DNA from: Flavobacterium rhamnosiphilum
GTDB lineage: Bacteria > Bacteroidota > Bacteroidia > Flavobacteriales > Flavobacteriaceae
Assembly (NCBI RefSeq): GCF_004349195.1
Contig: NZ_SMLG01000006.1
Coordinates: 1 to 64,000 of the forward strand
DNA: 64,000 nt
Direction: 5' to 3'
The notes under the pieces are model-generated. The model was not told the DNA's origin. It saw only the letters and a list, made by a program, of their open reading frames with translations, and ran no database searches. The translations under genes were made by a program, and so were the position numbers. This document shows, piece after piece, positions 37,177 to 44,971 of this stretch. Within the stretch, counting starts at the first letter, position 1; each line of letters begins with the position of its first letter.

Positions 37177-37217
37177 AGTGTATTGATATATGTAATTCTT
37201 ATTTTTAAACGTAGCTA

Positions 37218-37225
37218 CAAATGTA
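37218..37225 (-). promoter_or_regulatory. Minus-7 box of icd
   Basis: Minus-strand TACATTTG, 41 bases before the icd ATG. The minus-33 element is not evident. Confidence 0.45.
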
Positions 37226-37430
37226 ATAAAACGTTATCGTAAAAGAAAATACGTTTTCATTAAGTTTTTAGTAGTTTAAAATGAATTGCTAAATTGTTAT
37301 TTTAGGGTATTCAAATTAAGAATATGGAAAAGATATTCCTTATTTATTGTCAAATACGAAGCGCTTGAAATCAGTTAAATTCCTGTCGGATTTAAAGAAT
37401 AGCATTGAGTACCTTGGTTTTAAACTAAAA

Positions 37431-37457
37431 AAAAGTCCCAACAGTGTTGGGACTTTT
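37431..37457 (-). terminator. Terminator of rplS
   Basis: A 12-bp stem AAAAGTCCCAAC/GTTGGGACTTTT with three-base loop AGT, 19 bases after the rplS stop. Confidence 0.82.
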
Positions 37458-37476
37458 ATAGTAAAGAGACAGTAAA

Positions 37477-37827
37477 CTATCTTCTTTTATCTTTAATTTT
37501 TGCTTTTTTACCAGTAAGTTCTCTGAAGTAGAAAATTCTAGCTCTACGTACAGCACCTTTCTTATTGATTTCAATTTTTTGTAATGCAGGAAGATTTACC
37601 GGGAAGATACGCTCTACTCCAACAGCTCCTGACATTTTACGGATTGTAAAAGTTTCTGTGTTAGCAGAACCTCTTCTTTGGATTACAACTCCTTTGAAAA
37701 ACTGAGTTCTAGTTTTTTCACCCTCTCTAATTTCGTAGTAAACGGTGATAGTGTCTCCAGCTGCAAAAACTGGGAAATCTTTTCTTGTTACGAATTCGTC
37801 TTGAACGAATTTCATTAAATCTGCCAT
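37477..37827 (-). CDS. rplS: 50S ribosomal protein bL19
   Basis: bL19 sits at the 30S-50S interface. The 116-aa form starting MADLMKFVQDEFV has the family motifs FPVFAAGDTITVYYEIREG, RTQFFKGVVIQRRGS, RKMSGAVGVERIFPVN and the basic RRARIFYFRELTGKKAKIK. The reading frame is open upstream to a GTG at 37869, but those 14 codons are not conserved in bL19. They fall in the untranslated leader between the minus-7 box at 37902 and the true ATG, so the start at 37827 is preferred. In many bacteria rplS is next to trmD; here two other genes lie between them. Confidence 0.96.
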   Translation of the reverse strand: MADLMKFVQDEFVTRKDFPVFAAGDTITVYYEIREGEKTRTQFFKGVVIQRRGSANTETFTIRKMSGAVGVERIFPVNLPALQKIEINKKGAVRRARIFYFRELTGKKAKIKDKRR

Positions 37828-37896
37828 GATAATTTTTTTAATTATGGTTTGTATTAAATCAACATTCACGGATCTCGCCAGAGGTTGAACTAATGT
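37828..37896 (-). promoter_or_regulatory. Putative bL19 autoregulatory leader RNA
   Basis: The ~70-nt leader can fold: TCAAC pairs with GTTGA enclosing a small CTC-TGGC-GAG hairpin. A structured leader upstream of bL19 in Flavobacteria has been described among ribosomal-protein leader candidates. I cannot run the covariance model, so this rests on position and a hand-drawn fold. Confidence 0.4.
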
Positions 37897-37901
37897 GGGC
37901 G

Positions 37902-37909
37902 CAAAAGTA
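37902..37909 (-). promoter_or_regulatory. Minus-7 box of rplS
   Basis: Minus-strand TACTTTTG 74 bases upstream of the rplS ATG; no clear minus-33 element. It shows that rplS does not depend only on transcription from trmD. Confidence 0.5.
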
Positions 37910-38058
37910 AATAATTATTTTGAATTATAAATTATAAATTTTGAATTATTTGTATCCTTATGCTGAGATGTTTAGAGTTTAAAATGCAATAGTTGTAATA
38001 ATTTACCTGTTCCTACTCAGTAACCTGCTATCTAAGTACTGCAACTTAATCTATTTTC

Positions 38059-39180
38059 TTACCTAGGCTGTTGTTGAGTAACACAATGAATCATTCCTCC
38101 ATTGGCATACAAATTACGGACATCAATACCAATCACTTTTCGAGTAGGGTACAAACTCTGAATTAATTTATTGGCGACGGCATCATTTGAATCATTATAA
38201 TTGGGAACTAAAACAACAGTGTTTCCTATATAATAGTTTACATAAGACCCTTTGTATCCTAGTTTTTTACCATACGTTGTCACAACATCATTTTGAGATA
38301 ATGGGAGTTTTAGAAAAGTATAACTTTTGTCGTTTTTGTCTTTTGAATTGTATAAGATGTTAATATCTGTTTGTGGTACTTCCCAATACAATAAATCGCT
38401 TTCATTCATAGTAACAATCGTATTCGTATTTCCAAAACGTGCAAATCCATCAATATGCATGTCTGTTATTTCTCTTCCTGCTTTCCCTACCAACCAAATA
38501 AAGTTTGTTGTGCCAAGGTTTTTCTTGAAAATAGCTTCGGCTTGTGCTTGGGTCATTCCAGGGTTACGATTGGAATTTAAAATAGCACTTTTGGTAGCCA
38601 ATAATGTCCCGTTTCCATCTATTTCTATAGCTCCGCCTTCATTGATCATAACGGAGTTTAAATCTATTACTGTATTTTTTTGATCGGTTGCAATTTGAGT
38701 TGGAATGGTATTGCAATTTGAAAATGCTGCTTTTTTACCCCAACCATTAAATCCCCAATCTTGAATTACCAATTGATTATTTTTGTCTCTTACATATATA
38801 GGTCCATTGTCTCTAACCCAAACATCATCTGTTTTGTAGATTTTAAATTCGATATTGGATAAAGAAACTCCTGCGGTTTCTAATAAGGAAATGATTCTTT
38901 CTTTTTCGGTAACATCGTAGGCAACGATATGGACTTTCTCACTTCCTATCAGCGATTGAGTCATTGCAACCCAAGTGCCATCTAGGTCGTTTCTATAGTC
39001 AATTCCATATTGGTATTGATGAGGCCATTGCAACCAAGTTCCTTCATGAGGAGCAGATTCTTCGGGCATAGTATACATAATTTCGGAATTGATTGGTTGA
39101 TCTGGAATAGTAGCTTCAGTATCTTCTTGACAAGATGTAAATAATGGAAATAGTAAGGGTATAAAAAATAATTTGTTCAT
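38059..39180 (-). CDS. Agmatine deiminase/PPAD-family lipoprotein
   Basis: The 373-aa protein belongs to the agmatine-deiminase (guanidino-modifying) family. The N-terminal hallmark is MPEESAPHEGTWLQWPH, the metal/substrate region VWVRDNGPIYVRD, the second active-site motif DMHIDGFARF and the C-terminal nucleophile GGMIHCVTQQQP. It begins with a lipoprotein signal (FIPLLFPLFTSCQED), so it is exported and lipid-anchored, unlike cytosolic AguA. No N-carbamoylputrescine amidase (AguB) is adjacent. Thus it may act on external agmatine or C-terminal peptidyl-arginine, as related Bacteroidetes enzymes do. Substrate assignment is inference. Confidence 0.85.
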   Translation of the reverse strand: MNKLFFIPLLFPLFTSCQEDTEATIPDQPINSEIMYTMPEESAPHEGTWLQWPHQYQYGIDYRNDLDGTWVAMTQSLIGSEKVHIVAYDVTEKERIISLLETAGVSLSNIEFKIYKTDDVWVRDNGPIYVRDKNNQLVIQDWGFNGWGKKAAFSNCNTIPTQIATDQKNTVIDLNSVMINEGGAIEIDGNGTLLATKSAILNSNRNPGMTQAQAEAIFKKNLGTTNFIWLVGKAGREITDMHIDGFARFGNTNTIVTMNESDLLYWEVPQTDINILYNSKDKNDKSYTFLKLPLSQNDVVTTYGKKLGYKGSYVNYYIGNTVVLVPNYNDSNDAVANKLIQSLYPTRKVIGIDVRNLYANGGMIHCVTQQQPR

Positions 39181-39287
39181 CTTAGTTTGGTATTAAATTA
39201 AAACATTAAATGTCGTTTAGTACTAGTAGTTTGACATGGCAAATGTATTTCTAAATTGAAATCAATAAGTTGTCCAAAATGGACAAA

Positions 39288-40112
39288 TTACAAAAGCGGA
39301 ATAAAAATAGCCGTAAGATAGTCGGCTTCATTATCGCAATTTGCCTCATTTTTTAAATAATGTTCAATAACGGGGGAATGAGAGCACTCAAAATCATTAT
39401 CCAAAAACCAACCGCCATATATTTGTTGATAGGTCTCTTCTAAGGTTTCGTAACTTCCTTGATGAAAAAACCGAGCATAGTTGCCTCCAAATATAGATTT
39501 AGTTGGTAAGTTTTTGATTAAGGAGCTAGTAGCAATACAAGCATCGTAGGTGCATTTAGATTTTTCGGTGATTACAATATCATCGGCAACAACACCATAG
39601 TATTCTGTATTACTATCTGGAAAATCATTTTTTAATATTGCATCCCAAAGAATTTCTATTTCTGGGTTGATATATGAGGTCTTGCAACTCGAATAATAAA
39701 CAGCTTTTTCGGGAATGAAAATTATTTCAGGTTTTAAAACACAAGTAATAGTTTGTATAGGATGACCTTCATTCAACAAGAGTTCTTTTTGGTTTCTCGC
39801 CAATGAAGGGGAGCAGTTAAAATGTTTTTTGAATGTTTTCGAGAAAGATTGCACATCGGCAAAACCTATTTCAAGAGCAATGTCAGAAATTTGCTTATTA
39901 GAATACAAAAGTTTTTTATACCCATTTTCAACTTTCAAACGCGTTTGATATGCGCCAATTGTTTCATTAAAAAGAGAATAAAAAATACGCTGTAAGTTTC
40001 TGTACGAATAACAAGAGATGGTTTCTAGAGAATCAACTGAGATTATTTGGTTATAATGGGTCTCAATGTAATTTCGAGTATTGTAAATTCGTTTTTTATT
40101 GAAATCACTCAT
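39288..40112 (-). CDS. AraC-family regulator with GyrI-like effector domain
   Basis: This 274-aa protein has an N-terminal AraC double helix-turn-helix (about 8-108, YRNLQRIFYSLFNETIGAYQ and ISDIALEIGFADVQSFSKTF). It is followed by a GyrI-like/BmrR-type ligand-binding domain (about 118-274, with IIFIPEKAVYYSSCKTSY and KSIFGGNYARFFHQGSYETL). Such proteins (Rob and similar) sense small hydrophobic or cationic compounds. It lies 26 bp downstream of trmD and 107 bp upstream of the agmatine-deiminase-like gene on the same strand; control of that gene is plausible but unproven. Confidence 0.9.
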   Translation of the reverse strand: MSDFNKKRIYNTRNYIETHYNQIISVDSLETISCYSYRNLQRIFYSLFNETIGAYQTRLKVENGYKKLLYSNKQISDIALEIGFADVQSFSKTFKKHFNCSPSLARNQKELLLNEGHPIQTITCVLKPEIIFIPEKAVYYSSCKTSYINPEIEILWDAILKNDFPDSNTEYYGVVADDIVITEKSKCTYDACIATSSLIKNLPTKSIFGGNYARFFHQGSYETLEETYQQIYGGWFLDNDFECSHSPVIEHYLKNEANCDNEADYLTAIFIPLL

Positions 40113-40138
40113 TGATTAGGTATTTACAACACTGAAAA

Positions 40139-40816
40139 CTACTCTTCAAGCAAATCGGGTCGTCTGTTCTTGGTATGTTCGTACGCCATATCTTCGCGCC
40201 ATTTGTCGATTTTTGCAAAATTTCCGCTGGTCAAAACCTCCGGAACTTTCCAGCCGTTGTAATCAGCCGGGCGTGTGTATATAGGTCCTGACAATAATCC
40301 GTCCTGAAAACTATCCGTCAATGCTGAGGTTTCATCACTCAAAACGCCAGGAATCAATCGGATCAATGCATCGGATAATACCAAAGCTCCTAATTCACCA
40401 CCGCTCAATACATAATCACCAATTGATATTTCTTTGGTAATAAAATGATCGCGTACGCGTTGATCCACACCTTTATAATGTCCGCAAAGGATAATAATAT
40501 TTTCGTACATTGACATAGTATTCGCCATTTTCTGGTTCAGGGTTTCCCCGTCCGGCGACATATAAATGATTTCATCGTAGGTTCTTTCGCTTTTCAAATG
40601 TGTAATACAGGCGTCAATAGGCTGTACTGTCATTACCATTCCAGCGCCACCGCCATACGGATAATCATCTACACTTTTCTGTCTGTTGGTAGTGTAATCC
40701 CGTAAATTATGAAAATGAACTTCTACCAAACCTTTGTCAATAGCACGTTTCATAATTGAGGCCTCAAACGGACTTCGCAATAATTCTGGGAGAACGGTAA
40801 CAATATCGATGCGCAT
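40139..40816 (-). CDS. trmD: tRNA (guanine37-N1)-methyltransferase
   Basis: TrmD methylates G37 of tRNAs with G36 and prevents frameshifting. The 225-aa SPOUT protein starts [13 protein letters not shown] and has the knot motifs [25 protein letters not shown] and [19 protein letters not shown], plus the C-terminal HYTRP-like [20 protein letters not shown]. The frame is open seven codons further upstream (ATG at 40837), but the N-terminus MRIDI is conserved in the family, so 40816 is used. The usual downstream partner rplS lies 2.3 kb further on. Confidence 0.96.
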   Translation of the reverse strand: MRIDIVTVLPELLRSPFEASIMKRAIDKGLVEVHFHNLRDYTTNRQKSVDDYPYGGGAGMVMTVQPIDACITHLKSERTYDEIIYMSPDGETLNQKMANTMSMYENIIILCGHYKGVDQRVRDHFITKEISIGDYVLSGGELGALVLSDALIRLIPGVLSDETSALTDSFQDGLLSGPIYTRPADYNGWKVPEVLTSGNFAKIDKWREDMAYEHTKNRRPDLLEE

Positions 40817-40854
40817 AATTTCTTTTATAAGTTTCAATCCCGAGGATTCGGGAG

Positions 40855-40884
40855 CAAAGGTACAAAGTTGCAGAGGTTTTCAAA
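40855..40884 (-). promoter_or_regulatory. Promoter of trmD
   Basis: Minus-strand TTTG (40884-40881), an 18-base spacer and TACCTTTG (40862-40855): a near-ideal match to the phylum consensus. Confidence 0.6.
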
Positions 40885-41035
40885 TAACCAAATCAACGAT
40901 TAAACTTTTTCAGGATACTATTTTAGCTTTTAGCTTAACTAATGATGCTTTTAGCAGGAATTAATTCTTAACGGCACTATTTCATACTATACTTTTTTCA
41001 ACTACTTTTATGTCTTAAAAATAAACCACTTAATT

Positions 41036-43162
41036 ATGCAAATTTTTTCGAAAATAATCGTTGCTAGTTCCTTGTTTTTAGTTGCTTCTCTACAAACTGA
41101 AACACTCTATGCACAAAATAAATCCGTTAAGATGACGAATCCTCTTTTACAAAAAAGTACGTTGCAGTATCAAGCACCGACTTTTAATTTAATTAAAGAT
41201 GAACATTTTAAACCTGCTTTTGAATACGGTTTAAAAATTCATGATCAGGAAATTGAAAAGATTGCAAACAATCCAGCGAAACCAACTTTTCAAAACACGG
41301 TATTGGCATTAGAAACCAGTGGCGTGGACTTAGGCAGAGCAACAGGTATTTTTTATAATTTATCGGGGTCTAATACCAACCCGACATTGCAAGCGATCGA
41401 CGAGGAATACGCTCCAATTTTTTCAGCTCACAATGATAAAATCTATCTGAATAGTAAGCTGTACAATCGCTTCAAGGCATTGAATATTGCTGCTTTAAAA
41501 GGGGAAGACAAAAAATTGACACAATATTATTTGCAACAATTTGAATTAGCCGGAGCAAATTTGTCAGCTGCCGATAAAGATAAAATGAAAAAAATCAATG
41601 AAGAGCTCGCAAGTTTGAGCACTTCATTTAATAATAAACTGTTAATAGCCCGAAAAAATGGAGCCGTTTTATTTGATAATGTAAATGATTTAGCGGGTTT
41701 AAGTGCTGATGAAATTGCCGCTGCAAAGGCAAAAGCTACTGAAGCAGGTCAAGACGGAAAGTATTTAATAGGATTGTTAAACACCACTCAGCAACCATTA
41801 TTACAAAGTCTTACCAACAGAGCCACAAGAGAAAAGATATTCAAAGCATCTTGGAATCGTGCCGAAAAAAATGATGATGGCGATACTCGTGAAGTACTAG
41901 AGCGAATGGCAAGATTGCGTTTGCAAAAAGCAAATTTAATGGGTAAGAAAAGTTTTGCCGAATGGAAATTACAAGATCAAATGGCACAATCACCGGCACC
42001 AGCGATGGATTTATTAGCAAAAATTGCAGGTCCGGCAGTTGTAAAAGCAAAAGTAGAAGCCAAAGAAATTCAAGATTTGATTGATTCACAAAACGGAGGA
42101 TTTAAATTAGAGCCTTGGGATTGGAACTTTTATTCAGAGCAAGTGCGCAAAGCAAAATATGATTTAGACGAAAGTCAAATAAAACCGTATTTCGAAATTG
42201 CTACTGTTTTAGAAAAAGGGGTGTTTTTCGCAGCACAACAAATGTATGGCATCACATTTAAAGAAAGGAATGATTTGCCGGTCTATCATCCGGATGTAAA
42301 AGTGTATGAAGTATATGATAATGACGGAAAATCAATTGCGATATATTATTTAGATTTTTACACTCGAGACAATAAAAATGGTGGTGCTTGGATGAGTAAT
42401 TTTGTGAATCAGTCGCATTATTTAAAGCAAAAACCAGTTATTGTCAATGTCTATAATTTCTCAAAACCAGCCGGTGGAAATCCATCGTTGATTAGTTTTG
42501 ATGATGTAACCACGCTGTTTCATGAGTTCGGACATACTTTGCACGGATTGTTTGCAAACCAGCAGTATGTAACGCTTTCTGGGACATCCGTTCCACGTGA
42601 TTATGTGGAGTTTCCTTCCCAAATCAATGAGCATGCGGCATTGGATCCTTTGGTCCTGAAAAATTATGCGATACATTATCAAACCAAACAAGCGATTCCT
42701 CAGGAGTTAATTGAAAAAATCAAAAAAGCCGATACCTTCAATAAAGGATACGTTGTAACCGAGCTTTTAGCAGCGGCAACGCTGGATATGGCTTGGCATA
42801 GCGTAGAAAAGGAATCCGATTTCAAACCTACTTTAGTTTTCGAAAAAGAGGCGCTGCAAAAATACGGATTGTTGGTAAATGAGGTTCCAACAAGATACCA
42901 CACGCCTTATTTTGCCCACATTTGGGGCGGAGGGTATTCCGCAGGATATTATGCGTACACTTGGTCAAAAACATTGGACTATAATGCTTTCGACTGGATG
43001 CAGGCCAATGGTGGTATGACAAGAGCCAATTGTGAACGTTTCAGAAAATACATTTTATCAGTGGGTAATAGTGTCGATTTAAACAAAGCCTTCAAAGATT
43101 TTATCGGGCATGACATGCAAATAGAACCGTATTTGAGAAATGCGGGTTTATTAGTGAAATAA
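41036..43162 (+). CDS. M3-family oligopeptidase (Dcp-like), exported
   Basis: The 708-aa zinc metallopeptidase has a signal peptide (about 1-27, ending TLYAQ), the long helical N-terminal domain and the catalytic motif FHEFGHTLHGLF with H496, E497 and H500. The downstream glutamate is in the PSQINEHAALDP region. It resembles peptidyl-dipeptidase Dcp/oligopeptidase A. The signal peptide places it in the periplasm, for breakdown of imported or released oligopeptides. It is followed by a strong terminator and is monocistronic. Confidence 0.93.
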   Translation: MQIFSKIIVASSLFLVASLQTETLYAQNKSVKMTNPLLQKSTLQYQAPTFNLIKDEHFKPAFEYGLKIHDQEIEKIANNPAKPTFQNTVLALETSGVDLGRATGIFYNLSGSNTNPTLQAIDEEYAPIFSAHNDKIYLNSKLYNRFKALNIAALKGEDKKLTQYYLQQFELAGANLSAADKDKMKKINEELASLSTSFNNKLLIARKNGAVLFDNVNDLAGLSADEIAAAKAKATEAGQDGKYLIGLLNTTQQPLLQSLTNRATREKIFKASWNRAEKNDDGDTREVLERMARLRLQKANLMGKKSFAEWKLQDQMAQSPAPAMDLLAKIAGPAVVKAKVEAKEIQDLIDSQNGGFKLEPWDWNFYSEQVRKAKYDLDESQIKPYFEIATVLEKGVFFAAQQMYGITFKERNDLPVYHPDVKVYEVYDNDGKSIAIYYLDFYTRDNKNGGAWMSNFVNQSHYLKQKPVIVNVYNFSKPAGGNPSLISFDDVTTLFHEFGHTLHGLFANQQYVTLSGTSVPRDYVEFPSQINEHAALDPLVLKNYAIHYQTKQAIPQELIEKIKKADTFNKGYVVTELLAAATLDMAWHSVEKESDFKPTLVFEKEALQKYGLLVNEVPTRYHTPYFAHIWGGGYSAGYYAYTWSKTLDYNAFDWMQANGGMTRANCERFRKYILSVGNSVDLNKAFKDFIGHDMQIEPYLRNAGLLVK

Positions 43163-43184
43163 TAAAATTTTGACGCAAATAATT

Positions 43185-43216
43185 AAAATGACATTCGTAA
43201 GGATGTCATTTTTTTT
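43185..43216 (+). terminator. Terminator of the M3 peptidase gene
   Basis: Stem AAATGACAT/ATGTCATTT around TCGTAAGG, followed by a run of T. Confidence 0.82.
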
Positions 43217-43228
43217 AGGATTTATTCT

Positions 43229-43287
43229 GTCCCGAAACGTCGGGATTGTTTAGGAGTATTTTCCAGCTTCCCGATGGCTATCGGGAC
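43229..43287. repeat. Palindromic repeat cluster of CCCGA/TCGGG type
   Basis: Two hairpins, CCCGA-AACG-TCGGG (43231-43244) and TCCCGAT-GGCT-ATCGGGA (43269-43286), can also pair with each other through GTCCCGA (43229-43235) and TCGGGAC (43281-43287). Similar GC-rich palindromes are dispersed between Flavobacterium genes; that this is one of such a family is from general knowledge. Confidence 0.6.
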
Positions 43288-43295
43288 GTTGCAAT

Positions 43296-43349
43296 CTTTC
43301 TAGTCCTAAACTTGTTTCAGGATCCTGAAACAAGTTTAGGACTAGAAAG
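43296..43349. repeat. Perfect 54-bp palindrome
   Basis: The 27 bases 43296-43322 (starting CTTTCTAGTCC, ending CAGGA) are followed with no spacer by their exact reverse complement up to 43349 (ending GGACTAGAAAG), centred on GGATCC. The flanks pair for three more bases across one bulged G. There is no T-run, so it is not a normal terminator. Confidence 0.9.
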
Positions 43350-43527
43350 GATTTTCACTGCTATCTGGGCTAGGGTTTAGTGGGATTATTAGGTTTTGAA
43401 TAGCTAAAATTAGTGCGAAAAGTATTTCTAAAATAAATGGTTCTTTGTAAGGCTTTTGAACTATTTTTGGGTAAATTAGCGCAACGACAAAAAAGCCTCT
43501 TATCGCGTGTATACGTCCAAATGGCTG

Positions 43528-43554
43528 TATATGCGCAACTGAGTGGCGCATATA
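43528..43554. repeat. Inverted repeat just left of the cassette boundary
   Basis: TATATGCGC and GCGCATATA pair perfectly around a 9-base loop, ending six bases before the GTTATGCC boundary at 43560. It may be part of the attachment site that received the cassette, but it does not form a full attC-like hairpin with its surroundings. Confidence 0.6.
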
Positions 43555-43734
43555 AACGAGTTATGCCTCATTGTAAAAAAACCAACCACACGAATAGCAC
43601 ATTTGGTTTTTTTCGACACACGAGCCAATTCTCAAAAAACAAAAGAGACCTTTTTTGCCAACAACACAGACAGACAAATAGAAAATTATTCAAACATTTT
43701 ATATCTTGAAAAACGAGATATTGAAAAATAAAAC

Positions 43735-43742
43735 TAAATTTG
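43735..43742 (+). promoter_or_regulatory. Minus-7 box of the restriction-modification operon
   Basis: TAAATTTG matches TAnnTTTG and lies 22 bases before the regulator ATG at 43765; it is within the cassette-like insert. The minus-33 element is unclear. Confidence 0.5.
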
Positions 43743-43764
43743 CGACTTGACATCTTTTGTAATA

Positions 43765-43974
43765 ATGAACAAAATCAAAGAAGTACTTGAAGAAAAAGGA
43801 ATTAAGCAGACTTGGTTAGCCGAACAGCTTGGTAAGAGCTACAATATGGTTAACGGTTATGTGCAAAATCGACAACAACCAAGACTTGAAGTGCTATACG
43901 AAATAGCTAACATTCTAAAGATTGATGTAAAAGAACTTTTAAAAACTAACGAAGAAGTATACAAGTGCAAGTAG
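43765..43974 (+). CDS. XRE-family helix-turn-helix regulator (C-protein-like)
   Basis: This 69-aa protein is a single Cro/C1-type domain: KIKEVLEEKGIKQTWLAEQLGKS, the turn and recognition helix NMVNGYVQNRQQP, and LEVLYEIANILKIDVKELL. Small regulators of this kind often time expression of restriction-modification operons, which fits its first place here. The frame extends six codons upstream to a TTG at 43747; the ATG at 43765 is preferred. Its last ten bases overlap the GTG start of the next gene, so the two are translationally coupled. Confidence 0.85.
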   Translation: MNKIKEVLEEKGIKQTWLAEQLGKSYNMVNGYVQNRQQPRLEVLYEIANILKIDVKELLKTNEEVYKCK

Positions 43975-44969
43975 TTATCGACATATTAGAAAACGAGTTA
44001 ATCGAGAAGTACCCTGACGTTCTCGGAATACTACTGCGTGACCAAACCACTCAAAAAAATATTTTTTGGGCGACAGACAATTACGAACATCTCGGAGATT
44101 CATACAGATTTAATTCTGAAATTTTACCTGATTTAATCACAGGAGAAAAAGGCAATGTAATAATGCCTAGAGTTCAAAAGGACAAAACTTTACAACTATC
44201 ACGCTCCAAAGAAATGGCTGAAGTTTTCACTCCTTCTTGGATATGCAATGCACAAAACAATTTGGTTGACAATCCTTGGTTTGGAACAGAAGGTGTTTTT
44301 AATAAAGAAATCTTGTTAAAAAACGGAACAAAATCTTGGGAAATAACAAAAGAAAAAATTGCTTTCCCAAAAGACAAGACTTGGGAAGACTATGTTCGTG
44401 ATACTCGATTAGAGATTTCTTGTGGAGAAGCACCTTATCTAGTTAGTAGATACGACACAACAACGGGAGAATTTATTAAGATTGAGAATAGAATCGGAAT
44501 TTTAGACAGAAAATTAAGAGTAGTAAATGAAAATTTGGACTCAACAGATGAATGGCTAAAAGCAGTTGAAACCGCATTTAAAAGCACTTACGGTTTTGAA
44601 TGGCAAGGAGATAGTTTGCTTTTGGCTCGAGAAGCATTGCTTATAACATTCATTGAAAACTTTACACACAAATTTGAAATTGAACCAACTCTTGAAACCA
44701 TCCAAAATATTGCACAAATTATTTCTTGGAATATCTGGCAAATGGACGGTCTAAAAGGAATTATTCCTAACAGTTGTAAAAATGAAATTCTAGAAATTCT
44801 AGATTTTTTTGAAACTAAAACAGAAATAAAGAAATGCAAAGGTTGTGAAACACAAAACATAAAGCTTCACAATGGCATTTATTGCTACATTATGGATTGG
44901 GAGGAAAAAGACAAAGAAACAAGTAAAGCAGGTAAAGTAATAAGGTTTATTGACTTGTTAAAGAAATAA
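43965..44969 (+). CDS. Methyltransferase-like restriction-modification subunit lacking NPPY
   Basis: The 334-aa protein starts with GTG inside the end of the regulator gene. It contains a motif-X-like EVFTPSWICNAQNNLVD (about 86-102, with F88-T89-P90), a motif-I-like LEISCGEAPYLVSRYD (about 149-164) and YGFEWQGDSLLLAREALL, all reminiscent of gamma-type N6-adenine methyltransferases. It also has NIWQMDGLKGIIPNSC (about 256-271) and a late KKCKGC pair. I found no NPPY/DPPY catalytic motif. Similar proteins are annotated as subunit M of restriction systems. It may be a structural or recognition partner of the large enzyme, whose gene starts two bases downstream. Confidence 0.72.
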   Translation: MQVVIDILENELIEKYPDVLGILLRDQTTQKNIFWATDNYEHLGDSYRFNSEILPDLITGEKGNVIMPRVQKDKTLQLSRSKEMAEVFTPSWICNAQNNLVDNPWFGTEGVFNKEILLKNGTKSWEITKEKIAFPKDKTWEDYVRDTRLEISCGEAPYLVSRYDTTTGEFIKIENRIGILDRKLRVVNENLDSTDEWLKAVETAFKSTYGFEWQGDSLLLAREALLITFIENFTHKFEIEPTLETIQNIAQIISWNIWQMDGLKGIIPNSCKNEILEILDFFETKTEIKKCKGCETQNIKLHNGIYCYIMDWEEKDKETSKAGKVIRFIDLLKK

Positions 44970-44971
44970 AT

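Noticed and set aside
37828..37869. N-terminal extension of rplS from a GTG
   Set aside because: bL19 starts at MADLMKF-like sequences; the extension falls in the untranslated leader.
43747..43764. TTG start six codons upstream for the XRE regulator
   Set aside because: The ATG at 43765 gives the normal domain start and lies at a better distance from the TAAATTTG box.
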